A DNA stretch of 64,000 bases from Pterobdella sp. o SKG-2022 (GCA_964035795.1 OZ038320.1:1594053-1658052); one strand, 5' to 3'; counted from the stretch's first letter, positions 12,913 through 26,763 are shown. Notes: generated by a model not told the origin, from the sequence alone. Numbers and translations are program-made.

Positions 12913-14690
12913 CTCTAAATCTTTTATATCGGTAAATTTCAAAGTGATTTATAGTTTTGCAATTATGTTGAAAAGTTAAAAAAATTATATTGGAAATTTA
13001 ATTTATTCTCTGAAACTTTTTCCTCTTTCGTTTGAATTGCCATCCACTTAATCCTGTTAAATTCGCGTTTGTATGAGTCATTCCAATACTATAAATGTAA
13101 ATTTTATATATTTTGTTTTATTGTTATTTCCATCATTATTATTTTTGTTGTTGTTAGGATTTTTTGATTAATAAATAATAATATTATTTTTAATAATAAT
13201 TTAAAATTGAAGCATTAAAATGAAAACTCCGAACTCCTCCAACTGCCAGGCAACATGCAAACCTCGGTTGAATGGATCGGTCAAACAAAAATGTAAGTTG
13301 CCTTCACATGGAGTTGCAGGAGTTGTAATATTTTTTGTTGTCGTTCACATTTTGGATGTTTTGATGTTGTGGTTCTTTTTTTTGGTAAATATTGCCGTTT
13401 TTTTTACTTTTCTGTTGTTGTTTTTGTTGTCATTTATTGTTTCTTGTTGTTGTAAGTTTGCTATTTTTGTTTCTATCATTGTTGTCACTAGCCATTTAAA
13501 GATATCACCAAGCAGTGGCATAAGATTAAGGATGAGCTAACACACAGCAAAAAATAAGGTTTAATATTGTGAAAATTTCAAAAAAGCCAAAAATATTTGA
13601 TTAGAATCAAAATTCCAAAAAAAAACTATTTGAGTGGTTTTTGCTTATCATTGTTTATGATCTAAGCATGTTGAAGTTAAAATGCTCAACCAAAAGCTTG
13701 GTTTTCAACCACTTTGATAGTCATAATAATATTATGCTGTCGTATTGCTACTTGCTTGAAAACAAGGGTATGCAAACTATTATGTAGAACATTTTTAAAT
13801 GTTTTTCAATAAGTAAATGAGCTCAGTAATCCTTATCATATTGTAAATATTTTTTCAATCTTATTCTGACATAATGATCATTAACATTCGAGTGTATTTG
13901 AGATCGACAAAATGCTATCTCACCTATGTTGTTCCATATGTTTATCTGTAGAAAATGATCTCAAATATGAACTTCAAATAAAAAGTCTGATGAGATTAGA
14001 GGAAGAATGGAGCTTTATGGTGACCAAATCAGAATTTTATGGACCAAAGTACCAAATGACCTTGGAGAGATAAGAAAGAGTAGAAGGATAATGAAAAAAA
14101 CTGAAATATTGCAGATGGAAAAAATTAATTTCTTTTTTTATGCACTTAAACAAAGAGATTTTACGATCGAGATATAGATAAAATCTCGCAGATGATTTTG
14201 AGTGTTCAATTAGGTTTTGAGTATATTGTTTAATTAGCTGCGAGATGTAGTTGTTGTAGTTAGGGTGATGTTTATTATCATTTGCTAGACTCAATTGGAT
14301 GTTTGAAGCATGAAGAAGAAGAAAGTTTAAAAAAATTTTTGTAAGTGAAAATATAAAAATGGCGATTAGGCGAAAGCAGAAAGATGACATTGAAGATTTT
14401 CGTGGAGCTAACTTCCATCCTTAACTGTGTAAAAGTAGTGAAAGAGAAAAAAAACGTTGAAATCTGATGTTTTTAATGTTATTTTGGATGCTTCTATTTT
14501 GAAGTCTTTCATAAACACAATAAAATCATTAATTTGATCACATTGTTTTAATTTTTTGGTACATTAGTAGTGACGTTTTTTAGGACACACCTCTTGCTCT
14601 GCCAAAACCCCAATTTGACTTGCACACCTAAAATCATCTAAAAATAACGTGAAGCTCTAATTATTTAAAATTTAAACATTAAGAAAACAC
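12913..14690. other. intergenic region after the kinase gene
   Basis: 3' flank of the kinase gene, A+T-rich. A short open stretch at 13220-13292 ends at a good donor (GTAAGT) in phase 1, but has no recognisable protein similarity or signal peptide. Nothing else is supported. Confidence 0.5.
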
Positions 14691-14694
14691 TGTA

Positions 14695-14808
14695 ATGGAC
14701 GAGGAAGGTGACATTTCAAAGTACAGAATTAAAAAAATAAATGCAGGTGCGAAAACCCCGACAGATCGAAGAATATCTAGCGAGAAGAAAGTTCAGTGGA
14801 AAAACTGA
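14695..14808 (+). CDS. possible 37-residue small ORF
   Basis: ATG at 14695 opens a short frame starting MDEEGDISKYRIKK and ending WKN-stop at 14806-14808, directly before the GT array. The peptide is charged and basic and its codon use is less A/T-biased than the surroundings. I do not recognise it. It could be a chance ORF, or an exon fragment using the GTGCGA donor-like site inside it. Low confidence. Confidence 0.15.
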   Translation: MDEEGDISKYRIKKINAGAKTPTDRRISSEKKVQWKN

Positions 14809-14810
14809 TG

Positions 14811-15202
<392 letters not shown>

Positions 15203-15450
15203 CATGTGGGTGTGTAGGTGTGTATGTATATTTTGAAGCATGCTTCTATATTTTGAAGTATGTGATGATGTATCTGTGTTGATGTATGTGTGGGTGTATA
15301 TGTGTGTGTTTGTTAATGTATGTTTGTTTTTAGTTTCTTCTTGTCTGGGATAAAAAGTTTCTATAATTTTTTCATAAATAAAATAATATTTATACTTTTT
15401 GTAATTTTTGTATGAATTTGAGTTTGATAAGTATTAAATTTGATAAAAAT

Positions 15451-15619
15451 TACGATGACGTTGAAAAGATTATGACGTTGAATAGATTATGACGTTGAAT
15501 AGATTATGACGTTGAATAGATTATGACGTTGAATAGATTATGACGTTGAATAGATTATGAAGTTGAGTAGATTATGACGTTGATAAGATTATGACGTTAA
15601 GGAAATTATGACGTTGATA
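15451..15619. repeat. 17-bp minisatellite with TGACGTT motif
   Basis: About ten units of 17 bp built on GATTATGACGTTGAATA, with some divergence in the last four. Nine units keep TGACGTT, a half cAMP-response-element-like core. Lies ~1.5 kb upstream of the contactin initiation codon. Confidence 0.9.
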
Positions 15620-17066
15620 TGAGTAACTTGTTTGCTACCAGGGTGAAGTTTTGATGTACATTAAAGGGTAATGAGGTAGAAGCTCATGATTAATTGATTG
15701 AAATGGTATGGTCAAAAGAATGACTTTGAAACAAAGTTTTAACACTAAAAAGGTAGTTTTAACAAGAAAAAGTTGAATTATTTTTGAATTGATATTTTGA
15801 TGTAAAATTTTTGAAATTTTTCGCTATTTATTTTCAAATTTCATTGAAATTTAAAAATTGTTAAAGTACCCTCAAGTCTTTTATAACCTCTTTACATTTT
15901 AATTCGCTTCCGAATGTCTTTTATGATTTTTAATAAAATTATTTTAAATTTTTTTGAATCTTCTTATTGGAACTCAGACAACGTCAAAACAAAATTTTTC
16001 ACCATTAAACCCTCTTCCCCCCCCCCCCTTCAAAACTTGATGATTACTCAAATGACCGCCCATCAAGTGGCATAAAATTTTTTGGGTCTATGTCACTTGA
16101 ATCCACCAAAAAACATTAAACAAAACAACTGTGAGAGTGGATAATTGGAATTTTTAAATTTAATGAGAAGCCTACCTGAAAAGGCAATTAGTGTAAATGC
16201 TTTTGTTGGGTGTGCACCGTTGCAATGAAACCATCCAACTTCCTGTTGTGAGAGTTTAAACAGTGGGTGAATCTTTGTTTGTTGTCACTAAATTAGATAT
16301 GACACCTTGACTCAAAGTAAAAATGTCAAAAACACAACGCATGGCTCTAAATAAAAATAATTAAACGAATTAAAAACTTGCAATATTCTACCAGCACAAA
16401 CAATTCACAAGAACATTCAGTTCTGAACGCCGCACCTAGCGAAAATAAATTATTACGTCTTTTAATGGTGATTATAATCTATCTTCAAAATCCGAACTAA
16501 GTATTGGTTTCTACGAGATCTTGAATGTTGTAGAATATCTGAAATGAACTCGTCAAAGTATATAGAAAAGTATGGCTTAAGATGGGAGTGTCCAAGACTT
16601 ACGAAAGCCACTATTACCTTAATTCGCTTCATCGTGATTATGAAATACTGAAAAACTAAATGTTGAAAAGATTCTATAAATACACAGATAAATAAATGAT
16701 TTTAAAATTATCATTTCATGAATAATTTTATGAAATTATAACGTACATAAGAAGTGCAAAAAAAACTTTTAAATATGACAATAATAAAAAAAGACATATA
16801 AAAAATCTCTCTTTCATGTATTTTTTATCGCAAAAGTTATTCTAACAGCTGAAAGTTGAATTAAAACTATAAAAATGAAGCGCTGCAATAAATCTTGCAC
16901 CTGTATGAAATTCAGGTAGTTAAAACATCCAAAACTTTGGACACAAGCTTTTAACAAACATGAACGCTTCTTGGTTATACTAAAAACACCAAATATAACT
17001 GAAAATCAACTATAATCCGACCCCTTAACTGATCGATAGAACATAAAAGGAGTTTTTGACAGAATA
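15620..17066. other. contactin upstream region
   Basis: A+T-rich, with a run of about 12 C near 16018-16029. No convincing TATA or initiator element, and no 5'UTR intron could be located. The contactin promoter is presumably within or upstream of this stretch. Confidence 0.4.
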
Positions 17067-20000
17067 ATGTCATTCATTCTAGCTGTTGGCTTAATCATTA
17101 ATTTTTTGCCCTGTGTCTCATCTTACGCTTCTGGGACTTTCGGTATGTTTGGGTGTTCAAATAGCGATACCTTTATAAATAGTTGATTTTCAAATAAACA
17201 TTCAAGCATCTTTCAAAGTAATTACTGATAAGGAATTAAATTTAATTATATCGTTTTGAGAGAATTGACTCAAAAGTTTTATTAGTTAAATTATAAGTAA
17301 AACTTAAAACCAAGCATGCGGTATGCAAATTTGAGAAAAATGAATTTTATAAATAGAGATATATGAAAATAATTATTCTATGAAAGATTATATTATGTTA
17401 AATTAATATTAGAGCCATGACATAAAATGTTCATATGAGTAAACTACCCTATAAGTGAGTATTAGAACTGCCTGATGACGATAGCATAGAACTATCAAAA
17501 AAAGAAATTCATTACTTTGAGTTTTTTATCGTTATAAACTTTACTCAGCAAAAACCTCTGAAACCCATGCTTATAGAAATTATATGCACTCTTGTACAGA
17601 CTGTCCCCCTCCTTGGTTAGACTTCGGTAGTAACTGCTACCACTTTGTTCCCTTTCCCGCTGACATTGATGAGGCCAAGGCTATCTGTGCCGTTAGTAAT
17701 AGTTTTTTTCCTTCATATTTAATACTAGATAAACTATTGGAATTGTTTTTATTAAATAATTTTCTCATTCATTTATTTATTTATTTATTTATCTATCTAT
17801 CTATCTATCTATCTACTCAGAGAGACTCGGCCACCTTAGCAAAGATAGAGTCACAAGATGAACACAATTTCATTGAGAACTACTTGATAAAGAACGATAA
17901 AGAAGGGTGCGTAAATTCGTTTGTTTTTCTTTTCACCTGAATTCATTGAAAAGATAAATCCATCGGCCATTAACAAGCCATAAATAATCTCCATCAAACT
18001 CATCTCTATTTTAGACATTCTCACATATAAATGCATAAAAACTCTCAAACAGGCTAGAATGGTTCACAGATGGCATCATAGAGTCAGGAACGAGCATCAC
18101 CAGTGGAGACACCATCAAGTACATGTGGGAGACTGACGGCACAGATGTCACAGGCCAGCACTTCTGGTACTCCACTGAGTTGAGATCTCGACCTGGAAAT
18201 CGTATAGTCTATTATACTGATGGTTGGTCTCGTTGGCAACTTAAAATGTTGAGCTTAATCTTAATTATAAACTAATACTATAATCAGGATTTTTACTTTT
18301 CATTCACCTTACTTGAAAATTCACCTTCAACTTGTCGCCTCACACAGTAGTTTCTAACGCTTTAAAACGTCTCGGAAACAAACTAAATGACGGTTGTAAT
18401 AAACATTATCTTCATTATCCAGGTTCAACTTGGGGATGGGCTGTGATGGAGACGAGGAACAAGGAAGAACGCCCTTTCATCTGCTTCATCGATAAAGCTT
18501 TCATCTACAAAATATCAACTATCGCTAGAGAATTTGGTAAGGTATTCATTAAGTAACTTAGTTTTTTTTCAGTTGTCGAAGAACTTAATTAGCTCAAAAA
18601 AACGTTATGAAGGCAAACAAAACTAGAAGTTTTTTTTTAATCTCAAGAAAGTGTTTAGTTTTGAATTATTTTCAATTTTAATTGACTTTTTTTTTGTTAT
18701 TTTATCGATAAAAGAATATTTTTATGAAAGCGTAGCCATTTTTATTTGTTCGCAAATAAAACTCCTTTCAAATAGAACCCTCTGAGATTTCCACTAAACT
18801 TAATCGACAGATTTCGGAGTGAATGAGATTGATCCTAATATGTTGATGAAAGGGCCAAAGTTCCTCATGGAGCCTGAAGATACCATTTTTGACACCCTGA
18901 GTACCTACTCGTTAGTAGTTTTGTTTTCTATTCATCAAGATTGGTTTGAGAAATTAATATTAATCAAAGTATTACTTGAATTACAGAAAAGTGAAACTCA
19001 CGTGTGAAGCTCAGGGTCTGCCGAGACCCACATATGAGTGGAGAGTTTTGAGACAGTTGAAAGAAGCCGCTGTCGACACTTCTGATCCCTCCATCACCGT
19101 CACTAATGGTATTCTCACCATCAGTGACCCTCAAGATGACAAACACAATGGGATGTACTTCTGTGTGGCCACTAATCCTTTCGGTAGCATCAGGTCCCGA
19201 AGTGGTCAACTTACTTTCGGATGTGAGTGATGCTTTAAAACTGAGTTTTTTAAAAATGATATTTTACTGTTAGTTGTTTAAAACTTACATCCTAAAATAC
19301 TCACCAAACCACAACTCTGCTAGATATGACGGACTTTCCGAAATCGCAGAGGGAGCCTGTAAGTGTGAGTGCCTATGAGGGTATTGGAATAGAGTGTCTG
19401 CCTCCCAAGACCAACTACGACTGTCAGTTTGTCATATCATTTCTATGCATATTTCTTTCAACGCCAAAATGCGTTTAAATAATTGTTGAACTAATGTCAT
19501 AGCTTTTTTTAATTTCACCTTTAATTTATTTAAAAGATTTATCTAAGTAATTATATTATTAAATAATAAGTTTTAGAACATAAAAGCACGGAGGATTTAT
19601 TTTTGAACTTGAACCAATTACAAACACAGCCCTGGTTTTCATGTGGATGAAAGACGATGCCACAAACTTCATTCGAACCAACGTCAAATGGCACGTTTTT
19701 ATCTCAAACGATGGCAAACTCTATTTTCAGTACGCCTCTATCGAAGACAGAGGAATGTACAAGTGCTTCGTGAGTCCACCTGTTGCATCACGAGAAGGCA
19801 AAACCAGCATGCCCATTCCGCTAGATGTCAGCAGTCCAGGTTGGGTTTTGCTTCTTTAAAGGCATCTATTGCTTAATTAGTCTGTATTAAAAATTTGGAT
19901 TTTGGTTCGTAGATAAAAACATTTATTTGATTATGTTTATCCCTTTATTTACATCATCATGCTTTTCTGTTTATATTTTTATATTCTCTCTATCTCGTTA

Positions 20001-23000
20001 TTATTTATTCATATAATGTGTCAAAATTTTTCTGCCGTTGTCTTATTTATCATTGTTTTTTTCAACTCTCAAAACAGCTGGTAGTGAGCAAGATCCCATC
20101 ATCGTTAACAGCTTCCCCAAAGCCTTTCCCAGATCTCCTCTGGTGGGAGATGACGTGAGACTGGAGTGTGTTGCTTTTGCCACGTTGGTTTCAGCTTATT
20201 CTTTTTTTTTGTATTATAACAGTTTATTTCATTAGCTTGAAAATTATTCAAGTTTTATTTTACGAAAATCTTTATAGACTTGATTAAACTTCAAAAAAGT
20301 TTTCGTTTTTAATATTATTTAAATTGTTTTTAAAACATTCAATTTTTTCATTTAATATCATTTTCATCTAATAATATCAGTTAACTAAATAAATGTTCAG
20401 TTCGATAAGACAACTGAAGTACTGGTGGACAAGGAGAAATAACCTTCCCATGCCAAAAAATGCCAAATTTAATGACTACAACAGAGTTCTCATATTTGAA
20501 AACGTTAAAAATTCCCATGCCGGAGTCTACAGGTTATGATTATATGGATAACTACTGTGTTCACATGACTATATATAGATTAAAACTTTCTACAAGATGT
20601 GATTGTGTAACTCAAAACTGTGTTAAGTCTGAGGATTTTTGCAGTTACTCTTTTAGTCTTTTTTCTGTCAAACATTAGATGTGTAAATACAAAAACCAAA
20701 AATTTTTTTTTTGAAATTTTTCAATTTTTTCTAGAATCTAGATCAAAATTTCTTTTTAAAACAACCAGATGTCATGTGACCAGAGAGTTGGGAAGAGGAA
20801 CGTTCAGAGATATAACACTTGTTATTGAAGGTGAAACCTATATATTGTTTTTATATGTTCAATTTAACAATTAAATGTAAACTAAAGTTTTTTACGTTAA
20901 AAATTGTCTCAATTGCACAACCAAAACTTTCATTTGTAACAATTTTCCGATCTAATAGTATATCCATCTTAAAAACTATTATGCCGCCTTTTATCAAACT
21001 CAACAATAAAAATCCGCAGCAAAGCCTTATTTCCTGGTGCCTCTAGAAAACAAACACGTGGATCTGGGCTCAACACTTACTTGGAATTGCATAGCTAAGG
21101 GTACAAATCCTCTCACGTACGAGTGGTACGTGAATGGGACCCTTCTAGAACTTTCCAAGCTTCCTCCATCAATGAAAGATCGATACATGATAGACTCTGA
21201 CAAATTGACCATCACCAATGTGCAGTTTAGAGACCAGGGGATGTTCCAATGTGCAGTTAGTAATACTCATGGACAAGAGTTCAGTAGTGGTCAACTAAGG
21301 GTCCTTTGTAAGTACCTGTAATCACTTTTTAATCCATTGCATGTTTGTTTGAAGCTTTGTCTAGTTAATTTTGTGACAAATTCATTTTCAAAAATCTTAA
21401 CTTGAATGCTAATTTTCAAAATTTGCTACGATTATCAAGTTTATTAATATCGAAATAAAAAACCTCAGAGAACCCGAAGATCGGTTTAATATTATTCTAG
21501 TATGAGAATAATTTCAAAATATTTAAATACAAATAATAACTATAAACCCCTACCGCAGCTTTTCCACCATCTTTTGCCAAGTTTCCTCTTCAAACCAATA
21601 CTTACGGCCTCTTTGACGGCAACATCACCCTAAGCTGCAATCCCGAGTCTGCTCCTTCATCCAATAAGGTTCTGTCATTTTTCAGAGTTTCATTAGTAGC
21701 AAGGTTTTTATAGTCTTTTCAACATTAAAAGGTTTTATATCCCTATTTTAATTTTGATAAAATCTTTAGATGTTTTTCCTAATACTGAATATTTGGCGAA
21801 AAAATTCTTCACTACAATAAAGAGATTAATAAACAATTATATAAACTTCGTCATCATTACAACACTTCCATCCTTATATGCACGGGCTCAAACGCTAATA
21901 AACCAATCTCATATACTGATAACAATTCTCCCAACACCAACAGACGTGGCTCAAGGATGGTTCTCCATTATCCGGCGGGTCCAGAGTACAGATTTTGCCA
22001 AATGGAAACCTTCTCATCACAAAGGCTACACAGGCTGACAGAGGAAATTACACTTGTAAGGCCACCAACCCTCTCGGGCACGCCTCTTCTTCAGGATATG
22101 TCGACGTGCTACGTTAGATATTTGATTTATTTTTTAAAAAGTTTCATTCATATAGATGGATTTGGAAAATAATAATTCAATAAAACCTTGAAGTTTTTGA
22201 AAGCCTCGCTTACACAAAGTTACTTACCCTAAGATTGATTTTGATATGAAAAATCAATATACAAAAACCAATTATAATTTGAAATTCCACAGAATCCATA
22301 GAGATCAGACACCCACCCAAAGACACAGTAGTCTTAGTGAACCAGACAGGCTTTTTCCATTGCGAGGCTGCTCACAACCCTCTGATAGATGTAGCTTATG
22401 ACTGGTACCACAACAACTACAAGATTATGTTCATAAAAGTAAGGAACCTCGGTAACAAAGTGCACGTCTTCAAGGAACCCTACTATGAAAGAGTGAGAGA
22501 ATTATTTCTATTCGCAACAATAAGCTTTTCTTAGTTTTTTTGATCTTCAAAACAAAAAAACTTTTAGTTACATTGATTTTTCACCAAAATTAAACTTTTT
22601 TTAAAGAATAAACTTGTATATACATATGTTGAAGTTCACATAGTTGTCTTACCAAAAATTAATTCCCAAAAGTTGGAACAAATATTTTTTTTCGAATAAT
22701 AGGTGATAAATTTATTTCAATCTGATACACAGGGTCAAGGAATCTACAGAGGGAGTCTGTATATTAACAGGGCTCAGTTCTTCCATGCTGGTGATTACTT
22801 TTGTGTCGTCAAATCTACCACTCAATCCATCAGAGCTAAAGGCTTGCTTGTTGTTGAAGGTTTCTTATCTTTAGCTTTACATTAAATATCCTTCCAAGAA
22901 CTTAATGTTAAAAAGCTATTTGACCAAAATTTGGGTTTTCTGAAATGATATATTTGGGATCAAACCAACAAACTCATAAATGATTTTAAAAAAGCTTTAT

Positions 23001-26000
23001 TAAACTTTCAAATGGCAACATTTTTGAACAACTAACCCAAATGCAACAAAAAGATCTGAAAAAAATAATTTTAACCGATAATGTCTCAATACGATGACTG
23101 CGTTATGAGAGCTAAATAAACCTAGCTACTGTTGTTTTGACCCACAGGGCCTCCCGGAGAACCAGCGGGAGTTATGGGTGACAATGCCAAAGCCACCAAC
23201 ATCACCCTGACGTGGTGGCCTGGGCCTAAAAATGGTCAGGACATCACTTCATTCATCGTGCAAGCCATCAATCCTTTGGAGGGGTTCTGGAGAACTGTTA
23301 AGATCGGTATGTTTTGGTTTAGAAATTGGAAGTTAACTAGCACATGAGAAACTAATTTCAACAATTTTTTCACTGAGCTGTACTTTTGAATTAAAATCAA
23401 CCCAACTCAACTAAAAACATTCGAACACAGAATCTGGAGAACAGTACGTGCAAAATGTTTTAGTGACATCGGAAGTGACTGGTCTCAACCCCTTCACTCA
23501 GTATAACTTCAGAGTGTTTGGAGTGAACGTTTATGGAGTGGGTGTGCCCAGTAAAACCTCACGTTTGTGCTTTCGTTGTTACTGTTGTTTTTTTTTGTAC
23601 ATTATTGCTTATAACTTAACGATAGATGCTGGAGAAAATTGTGTTGTATTCAAAATTTGTATAATAGCAAGATTTTCGTTTTGCTCCAATAGCTTATTTT
23701 GACAGTTAATAAACTGAATTGAAACCATAGATTTAATATAAAAATTTGGCACCTACCCAAACAGCAATCTACAAGACCGCCTCAGCCCCCCCAATAATCT
23801 ACCCACTAAACCTGAGAGGAGGTGGTGGTAAGGTGGGAACGTTGAATATAACATGGGATCAAGTACATGTGAGCCAGTGGAATGCAAGAGAGAAAGACGT
23901 GGGTTACATAGTGTACTGGAAGAGGTACGACATGGAGCCGGACCAGTGGGCCATAGTAAGTTGGTTTGGAATGATTTTGAAATTTTTTTATGTTTTTATA
24001 TTTTAATTGTTTTAATTATATTTGACACTCAATTTTTGTATAACGCTCCAGGATAACAATTTTAGCCTTTGAAACTTTCATTTTAAAACATACTTCCATT
24101 TAATTTGATTTTACTTGTAAAATTATCATCATTACTTAACTAAATGATTTTAAATCAAAAAAAAAATTTACTGATTTATTGATAAACCAACTTTACAACG
24201 AAACCACTCAACCCCAACACTCCAACCACCAGCACAGGATAGAAGACCCCATGATAACGAAGCACACAGTGTTGGTAGGTTTGGAAAACTTCTACACGCT
24301 ATACAACCTCAAAATCGCTTTTTTCAACCCCTTGGGAGTTGGTCCTATGTCTCCTGTCGTTGACGCCATGTCTGCAGAGAATCGTGCGTTTTCAATAGTT
24401 TTTAATTCTTTTCCTCTTTTAACTAATATTTTTCACTTTTAAAGAAAATTTTCACCCCCGTACAAATCTCCACATCCATCAACCATCTCACCACACCTAC
24501 CCTCAACTTGCTATCTTTTTCACTCTTTCCAAACCCTTCCACCAGCTTTCCACATTCATAATTTTTTTAACTCACCACCAACCTTCCACCCTCTTCACCA
24601 ATCCTCCACTCTTTCACAGTACCAGCAGGGGTGCCCATAACAGTGAGGGCAGTGTACCACAACAGCACAGCAATCAGAGTGGAGTGGTCTCCTGTGGCAA
24701 ACACCAGGGAAGTGATGAGAGGGGTTTTGCTTGGATACAGGGTAAGCGCAACTTTAGATTTTTGTCTGTTCTTTTGTGATTAGGGTTTGATTCCAAAAAC
24801 TTAGTTGTGGTGTTGTATTTCTTGTAACTAAAACGCAATGGATTCAAAAACTTTTTATTATTATGTAACAACCAAGTAAGGGAGACAGGAGACACAAGTA
24901 TGAAATCTCTAACTGTTTATATACTATATATTAAAAATATTCTAGAAAATAGAATATTCGAGAACAATGTAAAATTAAAACATTTCAGAACAACATAGAA
25001 AATGGAACATTCTAGAACAGTATAAAACATTCTAATAAGTTATTATTAGTGTATAGAACATTCTCGAACAATTTAGAAAATAGAACATTTTGGAACAGTA
25101 TAGAACATTCTAATAATAAGATAGAATTCGTGCAATAGTTAATTGCTGCAACAGATGTTGACTCAGATTTAGCACTCATGGTATATCTCCCAAAAATACC
25201 ATCATGACAGATCAACTACTGGATAGACAAGGAGGAAGAAGAAACGATGGCGCTCTTTAGGATGATTTACAACCAAACAGACCATGGCTTGATCATAGCT
25301 CTGAGAGAAAACACCTACTACATGATCAACGTGCAAGCCGTTAACACTGCAGGAAATGGTCCAAAAAGTGAAGATTATCGCACCATGACCCTCAGAGCTG
25401 GTGGGGTTCTTGTGCTTGTGATTTTTATGGGGAGCGTATCATGTTTGTTTTCGTTTGGTTTACTATGTTTTACATTATACTAAATTTTTCTACAAAAGCT
25501 TCTATACCCCCATAAAACTCCAAACTACGTAATACTCTCCATCACTGCATTACATCACCTTTCATCTACACTCAACACTACAATAAAAACTATTTCTCAC
25601 CACACCACCCTCACTACACCGCCCTCACCACTCCATCCTAACTACACCACCCCCAACACTTCACCCCTGTTTTACTACGCCACCTTCATCACACCATACA
25701 GCTCCAATGGAAGCCCCACAGCAAGTGACAGCATCTATCGTGGGTGAGGATGCGGTAGAGTTGAGATGGAGAGGGGTCTACACAACTATTGAGGAAGAAC
25801 CTTTGGAAGGGTATATTGTGAGTTTTTTTTAATTTTTTGTTCTTTTGTTATTTTTATTCTTCCTTCCATTATAAATGTTATTGATAATATAAATTTTTTA
25901 TAGATAATTTTTATTATTTCGTTTAATTGTTTTATTCTGTTTTTTTTTAATTTTTAATCATGATTAACTTTTTATACGAATTTCAAATTTTTCCATAATT

Positions 26001-26763
26001 TTTCATAGTCCGTTACTAACCTCCTTATAAACTTTATATGATGGTAGGTTCGTTATTGGAGGCGTGGTGAGAACATTTACGTAGCGACCAATAAAGATGC
26101 TGGAAAAGAAGTCAGGTCAGAAACCTAATAAATATGCAAATTTGGAAATTTTTAAAAAAGATATCAAATATCTTTGCGTAATATACACAAAAAATTCAAA
26201 TTTAAGACTAAAACACACATTATATAATAATTTCCCTCTATCATTAGCCACAACACCAAGATCAACCACAATAAATTTTGTAAAACCAGATACACTTTAA
26301 GAGGACTTGAGCAGTATGTGCAGTACCAAGTCAGAGTGTATGGCTACTCGAGGGGAGGAGATGGGCTGCAGAGCTCTCCTACCTTGGAGTTTATTATAGG
26401 TATGGGGTGTGTGTGAGGGTGGATTGGTGGATGGGTGGTGATGATATGTGGGTTGAAAAGTGGTAGAATGTGAGAATGGGTAGGTGGTGGTGGAGTGGAA
26501 CGGTGGATGGGTGAGAGATGTGGGAATATGTATTGGTGGGTGGTTTATAGTTTAAAAAAAAGTACAATTTTCACAGATTCATTTAATTAATAACTAATCA
26601 AAAATTCAAAATAATGTAATTACGAACAACTTACGCAGGTGATGAAAAGCAGATTATAAGAGACTCTCCTGACAAGAGATACATCGTAACAAGGTCAGGT
26701 TACGAATGGTTTTTGAGGTCAAGTTACGTTCCCATCTCTTCTCTCTTCAACTTTTTCCTTTGA
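17067..26763 (+). CDS. Cont: contactin: C-type lectin-like domain, 6 Ig, 4 FN3
   Basis: Neuronal/glial Ig-superfamily adhesion protein; in insects it acts at septate junctions. Twenty-seven exons join without a phase conflict: 17067-17142, 17600-17691, 17821-17906, 18053-18222, 18423-18536, 18811-18910, 18987-19222, 19324-19422, 19630-19839, 20078-20183, 20401-20532, 20769-20830, 21020-21307, 21559-21668, 21944-22112, 22293-22492, 22703-22859, 23148-23306, 23431-23562, 23765-23955, 24233-24383, 24620-24741, 25211-25400, 25702-25817, 26048-26115, 26290-26399, 26639-26763 (1256 residues). Order: signal peptide (1-~20), lectin-like domain (~26-180), Ig1-6 (~190-802) with Cys/Trp/YxC cores, FN3 x4 (~803-1215), short tail. 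The lectin-like domain has WGW where carbohydrate binders usually have WND, so calcium-dependent sugar binding is unlikely. The tail is only mildly hydrophobic, so GPI anchoring is plausible but unproven. Weak donors: 20183 and 23562. Confidence 0.93.
17764..17816. repeat. (TTTA)n(TCTA)n microsatellite at a splice acceptor
   Basis: About five TTTA units followed by about seven TCTA units end four bases before the CAG of the contactin exon that starts at 17821. The repeat therefore is the polypyrimidine tract of that acceptor. Confidence 0.93.
24455..24619 (+). other. C/A-rich 3' end of a contactin intron
   Basis: The distal part of the intron before exon 24620-24741 is rich in CCACC, CCATC and CCTCC, ending TTTCACAG. 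A similar tract fills about 25500-25701 before the next-but-one exon. Neither is periodic enough to call a microsatellite. Confidence 0.6.
24935..25105. promoter_or_regulatory. cluster of heat-shock-element-like motifs in contactin intron
   Basis: Three perfect three-unit inverted pentamers (GAAnnTTCnnGAA) begin at 24952, 25005 and 25056, with further two-unit matches around 24940 and 25082-25110. The motifs sit in a diverged repeat built on AGAACATTCTA, in the intron 24742-25210. The match to the heat-shock-factor consensus is seen in the sequence; function is inferred. Confidence 0.4.
26400..26540 (+). other. G/T-rich 5' end of a contactin intron
   Basis: Directly after the donor at 26400 the intron is rich in GGTGG, GGGTG and GGATGG for about 140 bases, then becomes ordinary A/T-rich sequence. 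It mirrors the C/A-rich tracts found at other intron ends. Confidence 0.6.

Noticed and set aside
13220..13540. Possible exon with a GTAAGT donor, or a hydrophobic ORF
   Set aside because: The hydrophobic part is T-rich translation; no homology, and contactin already has a good signal-peptide exon at 17067.
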